Position numbers and translations under genes: made by a program. This document shows, piece after piece, positions 1-5,919 of a stretch of DNA of 6,083 nucleotides. The stretch's first letter is position 1. Every line of letters begins with the position of its first letter. Below the pieces are notes generated by a model, which saw only the letters and a program-made list of their open reading frames with translations, had not been told where the DNA came from and searched no databases. Source of the DNA: Dehalococcoidia bacterium (GTDB lineage Bacteria > Chloroflexota > Dehalococcoidia > SZUA-161); the NCBI GenBank assembly GCA_014859215.1, contig JACUUS010000136.1:1-6083 (forward strand). Direction: 5' to 3'.

Positions 1-4
1 TTCC

Positions 5-1240
5 CTACTCGTACACCTTCTCCTCTTCCTCACCGGCTTCCGCCGCGTCGGCCTCAACATCGCGGCCCTCTTCGGTCCGTCCAAGGAGCTCGCGGTAGTA
101 CTCATGCTGGATTATGAGGTCCATGATCTCGTTGATCCCGGTCCAGATCATCGCCAGCCTGGTATCACGCAGCATGCGCTCTATGGGGTAGACGCTGGTA
201 TAGCCGATGCCTCCCATGACCTGCATCGCGTCGTTGACCACCTCCCAGGCCATTCCGGTGCAGAACTTCTTTGACTCCGAGACCAGTCGGCGGCAGAGGC
301 CGGGTTCTTTCCCGCCATCGACCGCCTGCGCGGTCATCCGCACCAGCGCCGACGCGGCGTCGATCCTGGTTACGCTGTCAGCGACCTTAAAGCTGACCGC
401 CTGGAAGTCCCTGATTTTCGAGCCAAACGCCTTGCGCTTGTCGCTGTACCTGGCGGCGATCTCGATCGCTCCCCGCGCCGTGCCGATAATACCCGCCGCG
501 CTGGTCAGCCTTTCCGGGATCATCATCCTGTAGAAAATCTCCCCGCCCTGTCCTTCCCGGCCCACCAGGTTCTCCGCGGGTACACGTATGTCCCTGAACA
601 GTATCCTGCCCGCGCCGCCGCCCCTGGTCCCCATCAGCCCGTACAGATGCTTCACCTCCACGCCCATGTCCTTCTCGACTATGAACATGCTGAGCGAGTC
701 CCGCGCCGGGACGTCCACCCCCGTGCGGGCGTAGACCAGGAAGAAGTCCGCGCCTTCCGCGCCTACGACGAAACGTTTCTGCCCTCTCAGGACGTAGTCC
801 GCACCGTCTCTACGAGCCACAGTCGTTGCGCCGAAGAAGTCGGAGCCGCCCCTGGGCTCCGTCAGCGCCTCCGCACAGCACAGCTTCGCTTCCACCACGG
901 GACGGAGGTATTTCTGTTTCTGTTCCTCGCTGCCGAACTGCTGAAGCGCCTCACCGCAGATGCTTACCAGCGAGTAGAGACATCCCAGGGAAAGCGGGAG
1001 CATACCGCCCTCTTCCAGGGCCACCACTTCCTCCCACCAGCCCACTCCCCTGCCCCCGTACTCGGGAGTGAACCGGAGGCCGAGCAGCTTCCTCCTCGCT
1101 CCTTCTTCCAGGAACTGACGCGGATACCTGACTTTGTCGGCGTCCATATCCAGCAGAAGCTGTCGAGGTACGGTCTTGACGAATTCCCTCATCTCCGCCT
1201 TGATTTTCCTCTGGCTTTCCGTTAACAGCGCCTCAATCAT
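5..1240 (-). CDS. Acyl-CoA dehydrogenase family flavoprotein
   Basis: A 411-residue cytoplasmic FAD enzyme expected to introduce an alpha,beta double bond into an acyl-CoA and pass electrons to an electron-transfer flavoprotein. The usual three-part fold is readable: a helical N-terminal domain (about 1-120), a beta domain with the first family signature intact at 125-137 (A-L-T-E-P-R-G-G-S-D-F-F-G), and a C-terminal helical domain with KRKAFG..I.DFQ (268-280) and MGGIGY (342-347). The second signature deviates at Val350. The position that holds the catalytic Glu in medium- and short-chain enzymes is Thr367 (IWTGIN). Glu243 in IPERL matches the alternative base of long-chain and isovaleryl-CoA dehydrogenases. 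The last 24 residues form an acidic tail. ATG at 1238-1240 follows a strong GGAGG at 7 nt. Chain length and substrate cannot be assigned. Family confidence is very high. Confidence 0.96.
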   Translation of the reverse strand: MIEALLTESQRKIKAEMREFVKTVPRQLLLDMDADKVRYPRQFLEEGARRKLLGLRFTPEYGGRGVGWWEEVVALEEGGMLPLSLGCLYSLVSICGEALQQFGSEEQKQKYLRPVVEAKLCCAEALTEPRGGSDFFGATTVARRDGADYVLRGQKRFVVGAEGADFFLVYARTGVDVPARDSLSMFIVEKDMGVEVKHLYGLMGTRGGGAGRILFRDIRVPAENLVGREGQGGEIFYRMMIPERLTSAAGIIGTARGAIEIAARYSDKRKAFGSKIRDFQAVSFKVADSVTRIDAASALVRMTAQAVDGGKEPGLCRRLVSESKKFCTGMAWEVVNDAMQVMGGIGYTSVYPIERMLRDTRLAMIWTGINEIMDLIIQHEYYRELLGRTEEGRDVEADAAEAGEEEEKVYE

Positions 1241-1247
1241 CTCTATA

Positions 1248-1254
1248 CCTCCCC
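1248..1254 (-). promoter_or_regulatory. Ribosome binding site of the acyl-CoA dehydrogenase gene
   Basis: The minus strand reads GGGGAGG, ending 7 nt before the ATG at 1240. This strong Shine-Dalgarno match fixes the start. Confidence 0.8.
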
Positions 1255-1275
1255 TCTTCTCTGACCGGTCCGTAG

Positions 1276-1305
1276 ATTATATCCCTTTGACTGACAATGC
1301 CGCAA
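1276..1305 (-). promoter_or_regulatory. Sigma70-type promoter of the acyl-CoA dehydrogenase gene
   Basis: The minus strand has a perfect TATAAT -10 (plus-strand ATTATA, 1276-1281). A weak TTGCGG -35 lies at 1300-1305 after an 18 bp spacer. Transcription would begin near 1269, giving a leader of about 30 nt. The -35 lies within the spacer of the opposite promoter, so the two overlap completely. Confidence 0.55.
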
Positions 1306-1313
1306 AGGGGTAT
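1279..1313. promoter_or_regulatory. Inverted repeat, candidate operator between divergent genes
   Basis: CCCTTTG (1283-1289) and CAAAGGG (1303-1309) are perfect inverted copies around a 13 bp spacer centred on 1296. After one mismatch, the next 3 bp on each side also match (ATA 1279-1281, TAT 1311-1313), so 10 of 11 positions per arm are symmetric. The arms overlap the -35 and -10 elements of both divergent promoters. A dimeric regulator could bind here and control both genes. Part of the symmetry may simply reflect two promoters sharing the same geometry. Confidence 0.5.
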
Positions 1314-1319
1314 TATACT
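1287..1319 (+). promoter_or_regulatory. Sigma70-type promoter of the AOR-family gene
   Basis: Two overlapping readings exist. One is CTGACA (1291-1296), a 17 bp spacer, then TATACT (1314-1319), with each hexamer at 5/6. The other is TTGACT (1287-1292), an 18 bp spacer, then TATTAT (1311-1316), also 5/6 each. Both predict a transcript start near 1323-1327. The ATG at 1297 therefore lies inside the promoter, and the start at 1360 is the one expected to be translated. Confidence 0.65.
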
Positions 1320-1359
1320 CCGCAAGCGAAAGACCGAACCGACGAGGAACGGGGGCGCA

Positions 1360-3276
1360 ATGCCACGAGGTGGTTATGCCGGGAGAATTCTTCGAGTCGA
1401 CCTTTCCTCAGGGCAAGTGAGTGATGAGCCGACAGACCTGTATTCGGACGACTTTGTCGGCGGCAGGGGCATTGCTGCGAAGATTTACTGGGACGAGGTC
1501 CCGCCGCATATTGACGCGTTCAGTCCGGACAACCGGCTGATAATCATGACCGGACCTCTTACCGGCGTACCCGGCTTCGGCGGACGCTTCCAGGTATGCG
1601 GCAAGTCGGCTTTGACGAACAGGTTCTCTTTCTGCAATCTGGGCGGCTCCTGGGGCGCCCGCCTCAAGGAAACGGGTTACGACGGGATCGTTATCCAGGG
1701 AAAGGCAGAGCGCCCGGTCTATTTGCGAGTGGACCATGACAATGTCGAGATAAGGGACGCTTCCTTTTTGAAAGGGCGCACCGCCTTCTACACCGAGGAA
1801 AAGCTCAAAGAGACGCTTCGCGAACCATTATGGGTGCTCGCCATCGGGCCTGCCGGCGAAAACCGGGTTGTTTTCGCCACTTTCCTGGCATCGGACAACT
1901 CCACGGGCGGCGGCGGGCTGGCAGCGGTGATGGGGGATAAGAACCTCAAGGCCATAGCGATCAAGGGCGGAAACAGGAAGATACCTGTCGCCGACCGGCA
2001 GAGGCTTGCCGCGGTTCGAGCACGGATCAGCGATCTGAGGCGCGACCTGCCTGAATCGATGGCCAGCATGGGAATGATCCCTTCCCCGGTTCTTAAGAAG
2101 ACTTACTGCAATGGCTGCCCCAGCGGCTGCCTCAGGGCAGGCTACGAGAAGCACGATGGGGCAAAAAGGAAATTCATGTGCCAGGCGGCGCTTTTCTATA
2201 TTACCCGTGCGCTCCGTTATTACGGGGAAGAGACCAACGTGCCTTTTGAAGCCACGGAGCTTTGCGATGACTACGGTCTGGACACCCGCTCCACCGAGAC
2301 CATGATCATGTGGCTGAGCAGGTGCCACCGAAACGGCATCCTCACCGAGGAGAAGACCGGGATCCCGCTGTCAAGAATCGGCAGTGAAGAGTTCATCAGA
2401 ACCATGGTGGAGAAAATCTCCTTTCGCGAGGGATTCGGGGACCTGCTCGCCGGTGGTACTCTCAAGGCAGCGGAGAGGCTGGAGCACGAGGCGCAGGCAC
2501 AGATCAAGGACTACATGGCCAGGACAGGCGAGAACGCAGTATACGGGCCCAGACTGTATATTACCACGGGAATATTTTACGCGGTCGAGCCGAGGCTCCC
2601 CATCCAGCAGTTGCACGAGGTCAGTATCCCCGCACTGGCATGGGCCCTGCGAGTTCAAGGTATCAAGGACATATTCGTAAATTCTGATGTGCTCAGGGAG
2701 ATGGCAAAGAGGTTCTACGGCACCGAGGCAGCGGTGGACTATTCAACGTATGAGGGGAAGGCCCAGGCCGCCGCCAGGATCCAGGAGCGTGCGTACGCCA
2801 AAGAGAGCCTTATCCTCTGCGACCTGTGCTGGCCGATCTATTTCTCGAAGACGACGCCCGACGGTGCGGGAGACCCGTCGGTCGAAAGCCAGGCATACTC
2901 GGCAGTGACCGGCAGAGACCTCGATGAACAGGGCCTCTACAAGGTGGGAGAAAGGGTACTCAACCTCCAGAGAGCTATCCTGGTTAGAGAGGGACACCGG
3001 GGCAGGGAGCACGACCTCCTCGATGAGTTCGAGTACACGACGCCGCTGAAGGGAGATTTCGGCAACCCCGACTGCATCGTGCCTGGAAAGAAGGGCGAAG
3101 TCTTCTCGCGGCTGAACCTGGTTGTGGACCGGGAAGAGTTCGAGAAGATGAAGGACGATTTCTACCGGCTTCGAGGCTGGGATGCAGCCAGCGGTTTCCA
3201 GACAAAGGCCCGCCTCAAAGATCTGGGGCTTGAGGATATCGCCGGCGTTCTCGCGGAGGACGGGCTCGTCAGGTAG
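1360..3276 (+). CDS. Aldehyde:ferredoxin oxidoreductase family protein (tungsten/molybdopterin enzyme)
   Basis: A 638-residue cytoplasmic enzyme of the AOR family. These enzymes carry a tungsten or molybdenum bis-pyranopterin and one [4Fe-4S] cluster, and most oxidise aldehydes to acids or the reverse with ferredoxin. The N terminus GGYAGRILRVDLSSGQ (4-19) is the classic family opening. Cluster cysteines are C250-x2-C253-x3-C257 plus the distal Cys487. The pterin motif DxxGLD is exact at 303-308 (DDYGLD). The second motif DxxGLC is degenerate as ESLILC (482-487). No Glu is visible between 264 and 289, where the active-site Glu of Pyrococcus AOR would be expected, so the protein may not be a standard aldehyde oxidoreductase. 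It could act on another substrate, as the related benzoyl-CoA reductase subunit BamB does. The ATG at 1360 was preferred over 1297 because the promoter overlaps 1297 and the family N terminus begins here. GAGGA (1344-1348) and GGGGG (1351-1355) precede it. Confidence 0.93.
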   Translation: MPRGGYAGRILRVDLSSGQVSDEPTDLYSDDFVGGRGIAAKIYWDEVPPHIDAFSPDNRLIIMTGPLTGVPGFGGRFQVCGKSALTNRFSFCNLGGSWGARLKETGYDGIVIQGKAERPVYLRVDHDNVEIRDASFLKGRTAFYTEEKLKETLREPLWVLAIGPAGENRVVFATFLASDNSTGGGGLAAVMGDKNLKAIAIKGGNRKIPVADRQRLAAVRARISDLRRDLPESMASMGMIPSPVLKKTYCNGCPSGCLRAGYEKHDGAKRKFMCQAALFYITRALRYYGEETNVPFEATELCDDYGLDTRSTETMIMWLSRCHRNGILTEEKTGIPLSRIGSEEFIRTMVEKISFREGFGDLLAGGTLKAAERLEHEAQAQIKDYMARTGENAVYGPRLYITTGIFYAVEPRLPIQQLHEVSIPALAWALRVQGIKDIFVNSDVLREMAKRFYGTEAAVDYSTYEGKAQAAARIQERAYAKESLILCDLCWPIYFSKTTPDGAGDPSVESQAYSAVTGRDLDEQGLYKVGERVLNLQRAILVREGHRGREHDLLDEFEYTTPLKGDFGNPDCIVPGKKGEVFSRLNLVVDREEFEKMKDDFYRLRGWDAASGFQTKARLKDLGLEDIAGVLAEDGLVR

Positions 3277-3292
3277 GCGCCGATCATGGCGC
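3277..3292. other. Short hairpin between convergent stop codons
   Basis: GCGCC (3277-3281) and GGCGC (3288-3292) form a 5 bp stem with a GATCAT loop. It starts immediately after the AOR-family stop and runs into the last codons of the opposing gene. There is no T tract on either strand, so it is not a standard intrinsic terminator. It might slow polymerase from either side. Confidence 0.3.
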
Positions 3293-4381
3293 GGCAGGCT
3301 CGCCCGTGCCCGCCTCGTCTTCAGCCCTGGCGACGGCATTCAAGTACTTGATGATGTCGACTATGGTCGCTGTCAGAGGGACTATCAATATCAGACCGAT
3401 GAAACCGGCCAGGTAGGCGCCGAGCACGAGCAGGAACAGCACAAAAACCGGGTGTATCCTCATATACTCCCCCTGAATCTTGGGGGCAAGGACATTACCC
3501 TCGAAAATCTGGATGCCGAAGTACAGTATCAGTACCCACACGATCTGTTCCGGGGCTACGGCCAGCGTGACCAGCACCGCCACGGCTCCGGTCAGCCAGG
3601 GCCCGAGCACGGGAATGAGCTCACCGACACCATACAGGGCCGCCAGCGCGGGAGCATAGGGAATCCCGAGAAAGTAGAGGCCGAGAAAGGCGGTCAGGCC
3701 CACGAAGAACCCCATCAGCAGCTCCGCCCGGATGTAGCGTCCAAGTACCCTTTCGATTATCCTTACGATGTCGCGCACATATCCCCGGAGCCACTCCGGG
3801 AAGGCCGCGTAGAACCCCCGGGAAAGCTTGTCAGAGTCTTTCAAGAGGTAATAGAGCACCAGCGGAAGAGCGGCAAAACCGAGAATAAGGTTGATGGAAT
3901 CGGCTACAAAGGAGAAGACGTTCGCCACAGCCCCCTGTATCGCGTCGATGACTGTTTCCGTCGCCCCCCCGGCGAAGTCCTCCAGCGGTTCCCTCAGACC
4001 TTCCGGAAGCCGCCCGATCCAGTCCTGAATGGTGTCAATGAGGTCCTGTATGAACTGAGGCGCGGCTTCTACCAGCGCCGCGACGGCATCCACAATGGCC
4101 CCGATTACCACATAGCCGAAGCTGCCCAGGACTGCAAGTATGAGGAGCGCCACGAATATTATGGCGATTATTCTGCCGGCCTGGTGCCATTTCAGGAAGC
4201 GAGGCAGCTTCCTCTCGATCCAGGAGATAACAGGTTCAAGCAGGTACGCAAGGATAAGACCCAGCGCGAATGGAAGCAGTATGGTCCACCAGGCGTATGC
4301 CAGCCACGCGACGACGATTAGCGCAACGGTGAGGAAGACCAGGCGCCAGTGCTGTTGGAAGACGTGAACGACCCTGCTCAA
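3284..4381 (-). CDS. AI-2E/PerM family membrane transporter-like protein
   Basis: A 365-residue polytopic inner-membrane protein of the AI-2E transporter (PerM/YdiK/TqsA, formerly UPF0118) family. Some members export small molecules or ions, but most have no known substrate. Hydrophobic segments are visible at about 14-48, 70-95, 160-180, 221-250, 252-275, 281-297 and 311-345. An amphipathic region at about 96-158 falls between the third and fourth. Family motifs are clear: LEP.I (48-52), LGIPYAPALAALYGVGELIPVLGP split around 238-261, and FEGNVLAPKI..... .HPV (293-312) followed by the Gly-rich final segment. The hydrophilic tail (351-365) is rich in Glu, Gly, Ala and Pro. The start is TTG (4379-4381): an in-frame TAA lies directly upstream, no ATG lies near the N terminus, and AGG sits 5 nt before it. 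The stop is 7 bp from the converging AOR-family stop. Confidence 0.93.
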   Translation of the reverse strand: MSRVVHVFQQHWRLVFLTVALIVVAWLAYAWWTILLPFALGLILAYLLEPVISWIERKLPRFLKWHQAGRIIAIIFVALLILAVLGSFGYVVIGAIVDAVAALVEAAPQFIQDLIDTIQDWIGRLPEGLREPLEDFAGGATETVIDAIQGAVANVFSFVADSINLILGFAALPLVLYYLLKDSDKLSRGFYAAFPEWLRGYVRDIVRIIERVLGRYIRAELLMGFFVGLTAFLGLYFLGIPYAPALAALYGVGELIPVLGPWLTGAVAVLVTLAVAPEQIVWVLILYFGIQIFEGNVLAPKIQGEYMRIHPVFVLFLLVLGAYLAGFIGLILIVPLTATIVDIIKYLNAVARAEDEAGTGEPAAP

Positions 4382-4383
4382 TT

Positions 4384-4427
4384 AGACCTGCCGATCCCCC
4401 TATCTTCGTAGGGGAATTCTACGGTCT
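4384..4427 (-). promoter_or_regulatory. Two-part stem-loop over the ribosome binding site of the membrane-protein gene
   Basis: On the minus strand an outer 5 bp stem pairs AGACC (4427-4423) with GGTCT (4388-4384). An inner stem pairs CCCCTA (4414-4409) with TAGGGG (4402-4397) around CGAAGA, extendable by one G-U and two A-U pairs. The outer stem contains the GG of the only Shine-Dalgarno-like AGG (4389-4387), two bases before the TTG start. Folding could limit translation. Read on the plus strand, the same structure ends in TCTTTT and resembles an imperfect terminator for antisense transcripts. Confidence 0.4.
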
Positions 4428-4526
4428 TTTCATGAAGAAGTCATAACAACTGCGTCCGAAAGATATAAGTTTTCTAACATTTTGGGATTAGTACCCAGTG
4501 AAACCGCATATCCCTCGATCCCGCTA

Positions 4527-4555
4527 TTGCATTAACGTGCCTGAAGGCTTATTCT
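4527..4555 (+). promoter_or_regulatory. Possible promoter of the zinc-ribbon gene
   Basis: TTGCAT (4527-4532), a 17 bp spacer, then TATTCT (4550-4555, 4/6). This would start transcription near 4562 with a leader of about 25 nt. The -35 is weak (3/6). An AT-rich stretch further upstream (4461-4490, including TATAAG at 4464-4469) could hold another promoter, but no -35 fits it well. Confidence 0.33.
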
Positions 4556-4572
4556 GTGCCCGTCAAACAAAG

Positions 4573-4580
4573 AAGGAAGG
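4573..4580 (+). promoter_or_regulatory. Ribosome binding site of the zinc-ribbon gene
   Basis: AAGGAAGG ends 6 nt before ATG 4587-4589. An in-frame TTG at 4581 directly abuts this site and is too close to be the start, so the ATG was chosen. Confidence 0.7.
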
Positions 4581-4586
4581 TTGATA

Positions 4587-5000
4587 ATGGACAGTCTGGA
4601 AGAAATTGCGAAACAGCTCAAGGATTTCAGGGGCGAAGCGGCCAAACAGGTGAAGGAGCTGAGAACCGAGATCGCCGAGCTGAGAAAGACCCAGGAGAAG
4701 ATACTGGCTGCGCTCAATATCCCGGCTGGCGTACCTGCCGCCGTTCCCAGGCGAGCCCCCGAAGAGGAGGAGGAGCACGCCCCGTTCCTGGCATACTGCT
4801 CGCAGTGCTTCGAACGGCGCCCCGTTGTTGATCCGGCGCAGGTCACTCTCGCGGACGGCAGCCTTGCCACCCAGGGGAAGTGCGCCGCTTGCGGCGCCGT
4901 CATTTTCCGCATGGCCACGATGACAGGCGTCCTCATTACCGATGCCGCCTCTCAACGACCCGGCATGCGCGATCGGAAGAAGGAGAAGAGAGAGGAATAG
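4587..5000 (+). CDS. Coiled-coil protein with DUF5679-type zinc ribbon
   Basis: A 137-residue soluble protein in three parts. Residues 1-44 form a predicted coiled coil: Leu4, Leu11, Ala18, Leu25, Leu32 and Ile39 recur every seven residues, with Ile7, Phe14 and Ile29 supporting the second stripe. Residues 46-66 are a Pro/Ala then Glu-rich linker. Residues 70-109 form a zinc ribbon, with Cys71-x2-Cys74 and Cys99-x2-Cys102-Gly about 24 residues apart, and V.LADG..A.QGKC.ACG..IFRM matching my memory of DUF5679. The tail (124-137) is strongly charged. The ribbon probably binds zinc and mediates nucleic-acid or protein contacts, while the coiled coil suggests oligomers. Function is unknown. Stand-alone DUF5679 proteins are usually much shorter, so the N-terminal addition is notable. 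The gene is probably monocistronic. Confidence 0.85.
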   Translation: MDSLEEIAKQLKDFRGEAAKQVKELRTEIAELRKTQEKILAALNIPAGVPAAVPRRAPEEEEEHAPFLAYCSQCFERRPVVDPAQVTLADGSLATQGKCAACGAVIFRMATMTGVLITDAASQRPGMRDRKKEKREE

Positions 5001-5059
5001 AGACCGGTCAAGGTGACAGGAATTAAAGACGTTGTTCCGTTCGGGTCGCCTCCACTTAA

Positions 5060-5076
5060 TGAGACGCGCAGTCTCA
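5060..5076. other. Hairpin between convergent genes
   Basis: TGAGAC (5060-5065) and GTCTCA (5071-5076) form a perfect 6 bp stem with a GCGCA loop. It lies between the convergent zinc-ribbon and decarboxylase-family genes, where a bidirectional terminator would be expected. Neither strand has a following T tract, so termination is uncertain. The second arm is also the start of the adjacent tandem repeat. Confidence 0.35.
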
Positions 5077-5098
5077 ATCTGAGTCTCAATCTGAGTCT
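5071..5098. repeat. 12-bp tandem repeat, 2.3 copies
   Basis: GTCTCAATCTGA occurs twice in perfect register (5071-5082 and 5083-5094), followed by GTCT (5095-5098). The junction TGAGTCTCA is an odd palindrome, and each CTCA can pair with a nearby TGAG, so several alternative small hairpins are possible. It is intergenic, ending 6 bp before the stop codon of the minus-strand gene. Confidence 0.85.
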
Positions 5099-5104
5099 AT
5101 CGCC

Positions 5105-5914
5105 TTACCGGTACCTGTGAATCACCCTGCCGCCCTTGATGCTAAAACCCATGCCGTGGAAGAAGCCTCCCTGCGTCTCCACCGGAGCGAGGGCGTCCAG
5201 TTCCTCCACATCAGACCGGAAGAACCGCACGTCCGCGTCGCCCGCCCAGACATCGGCTACCGCGACGTCCGCAACCTGGCTCACCGCCAGTTCGTGCACC
5301 GCCGGCCTCGACGGGTCCTCGATATCCGGGAAATGTCGCATCAGGTAGAACCTGACCGCCGGAAGCTCGGAGGAGTCCGCGGGCCGGGTCAAAGTGAGTG
5401 AACCCTCCACGAGCCTCTCGCCGTGCGACTCGCAGATGCCTTTCAGCCTGGCCCCCGGCCGCCTCCCGCCCACCCTGGGATTAAGCTCATTCAATTTCGT
5501 ACGGCAAATTCGGGCAAGTTTCTTTGGGAAGCCCTGCACAAAACCCCGCATCAGGGTGAAATCGTTGTCCACCCAGATATAAGGCACGATGTAACCCGGC
5601 TCGCCGCGGAAGCTGCACTGAAGCATTATCACGCATTCCTGGTAGACCGTCCTCTCGGGATTTGTGAAGACAAGATCAGGATTAGATTCGCTGACCGAGA
5701 CCCATTCCACGAACCATACGATCCCCTTTCCCGGCTCCGGACCCATCTCCAGCGGCGGCGGAACTAACTCGCGGGCCTTCTCCTCAGCGGTGCGAAAGAC
5801 CAGCTGCATCACTTCGCCGCCGTAGTACCAGGGAGGCGATTCGACCAATGAAGCTGCCCCTTTCGGAGTCAGAGGAAGCGTATAGCCCTTCAGCGGAAAT
5901 CCCTCAGTCGCCAT
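5105..5914 (-). CDS. Acetoacetate decarboxylase family protein
   Basis: A 269-residue soluble protein of the acetoacetate decarboxylase (ADC) fold. Classic members form a Schiff base between lysine and a beta-keto acid and release CO2. The active-site segment GFPKKLA (128-134) is intact, so Lys131 and Lys132 match Lys115/Lys116 of the Clostridium enzyme. VYQECVIMLQCSFRGEPGYIVPYIWVD (90-116) matches the family's Y-x-E...G..G.Y block, placing Glu93 at Glu76. The conserved Arg29 appears replaced by Gly33 (YYGGEV aligned to HNREYF, by eye). Related ADC-like proteins without that residue can have other activities such as aldolase-dehydratase or hydratase chemistry, so decarboxylation is not assured. 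ATG at 5912-5914 follows GGAGG at 5 nt. It converges on the zinc-ribbon gene. Its other neighbour lies outside the window. Confidence 0.92.
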   Translation of the reverse strand: MATEGFPLKGYTLPLTPKGAASLVESPPWYYGGEVMQLVFRTAEEKARELVPPPLEMGPEPGKGIVWFVEWVSVSESNPDLVFTNPERTVYQECVIMLQCSFRGEPGYIVPYIWVDNDFTLMRGFVQGFPKKLARICRTKLNELNPRVGGRRPGARLKGICESHGERLVEGSLTLTRPADSSELPAVRFYLMRHFPDIEDPSRPAVHELAVSQVADVAVADVWAGDADVRFFRSDVEELDALAPVETQGGFFHGMGFSIKGGRVIHRYR

Positions 5915-5919
5915 TTTGA

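Noticed and set aside
647..1225. A 192-codon plus-strand open frame within the acyl-CoA dehydrogenase gene
   Set aside because: Composition is rich in His, Arg and Leu with no motif. It lies entirely opposite a gene with exact family signatures.
1297..1359. Upstream ATG extending the AOR-family protein by 21 residues
   Set aside because: The added residues (MPQRGIILRKRK...) are not family-like, the ATG has no ribosome binding site, and it lies inside the predicted promoter.
2743..3339. A 198-codon minus-strand open frame opposite the end of the AOR-family gene
   Set aside because: It has no recognisable domain and runs across two well-supported genes. It is a reflection of codon bias.
3182..4321. 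A 379-codon plus-strand open frame opposite the AI-2E-family gene
   Set aside because: Its translation is very rich in Gln, Arg, Asp and Tyr with no recognisable domain. It overlaps the end of the AOR-family gene, and the opposite strand encodes a clear membrane protein with conserved motifs. It is an antisense shadow.
3284..4381. Calling the membrane protein a true autoinducer-2 exporter
   Set aside because: The family name comes from one member. No quorum-sensing gene is visible here, and most members have no proven substrate.
4483..4497. TGGG/CCCA hairpin in the 4382-4586 gap
   Set aside because: A 4 bp stem with a 7 nt loop is expected by chance and has no supporting context.
4581..4586. 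TTG start adding two residues to the zinc-ribbon protein
   Set aside because: It directly touches the AAGG of the ribosome binding site. The ATG at 4587 has proper spacing.
5071..5098. Start of a CRISPR array
   Set aside because: The unit is only 12 bp, repeated directly without spacers, with just over two copies and no cas genes.
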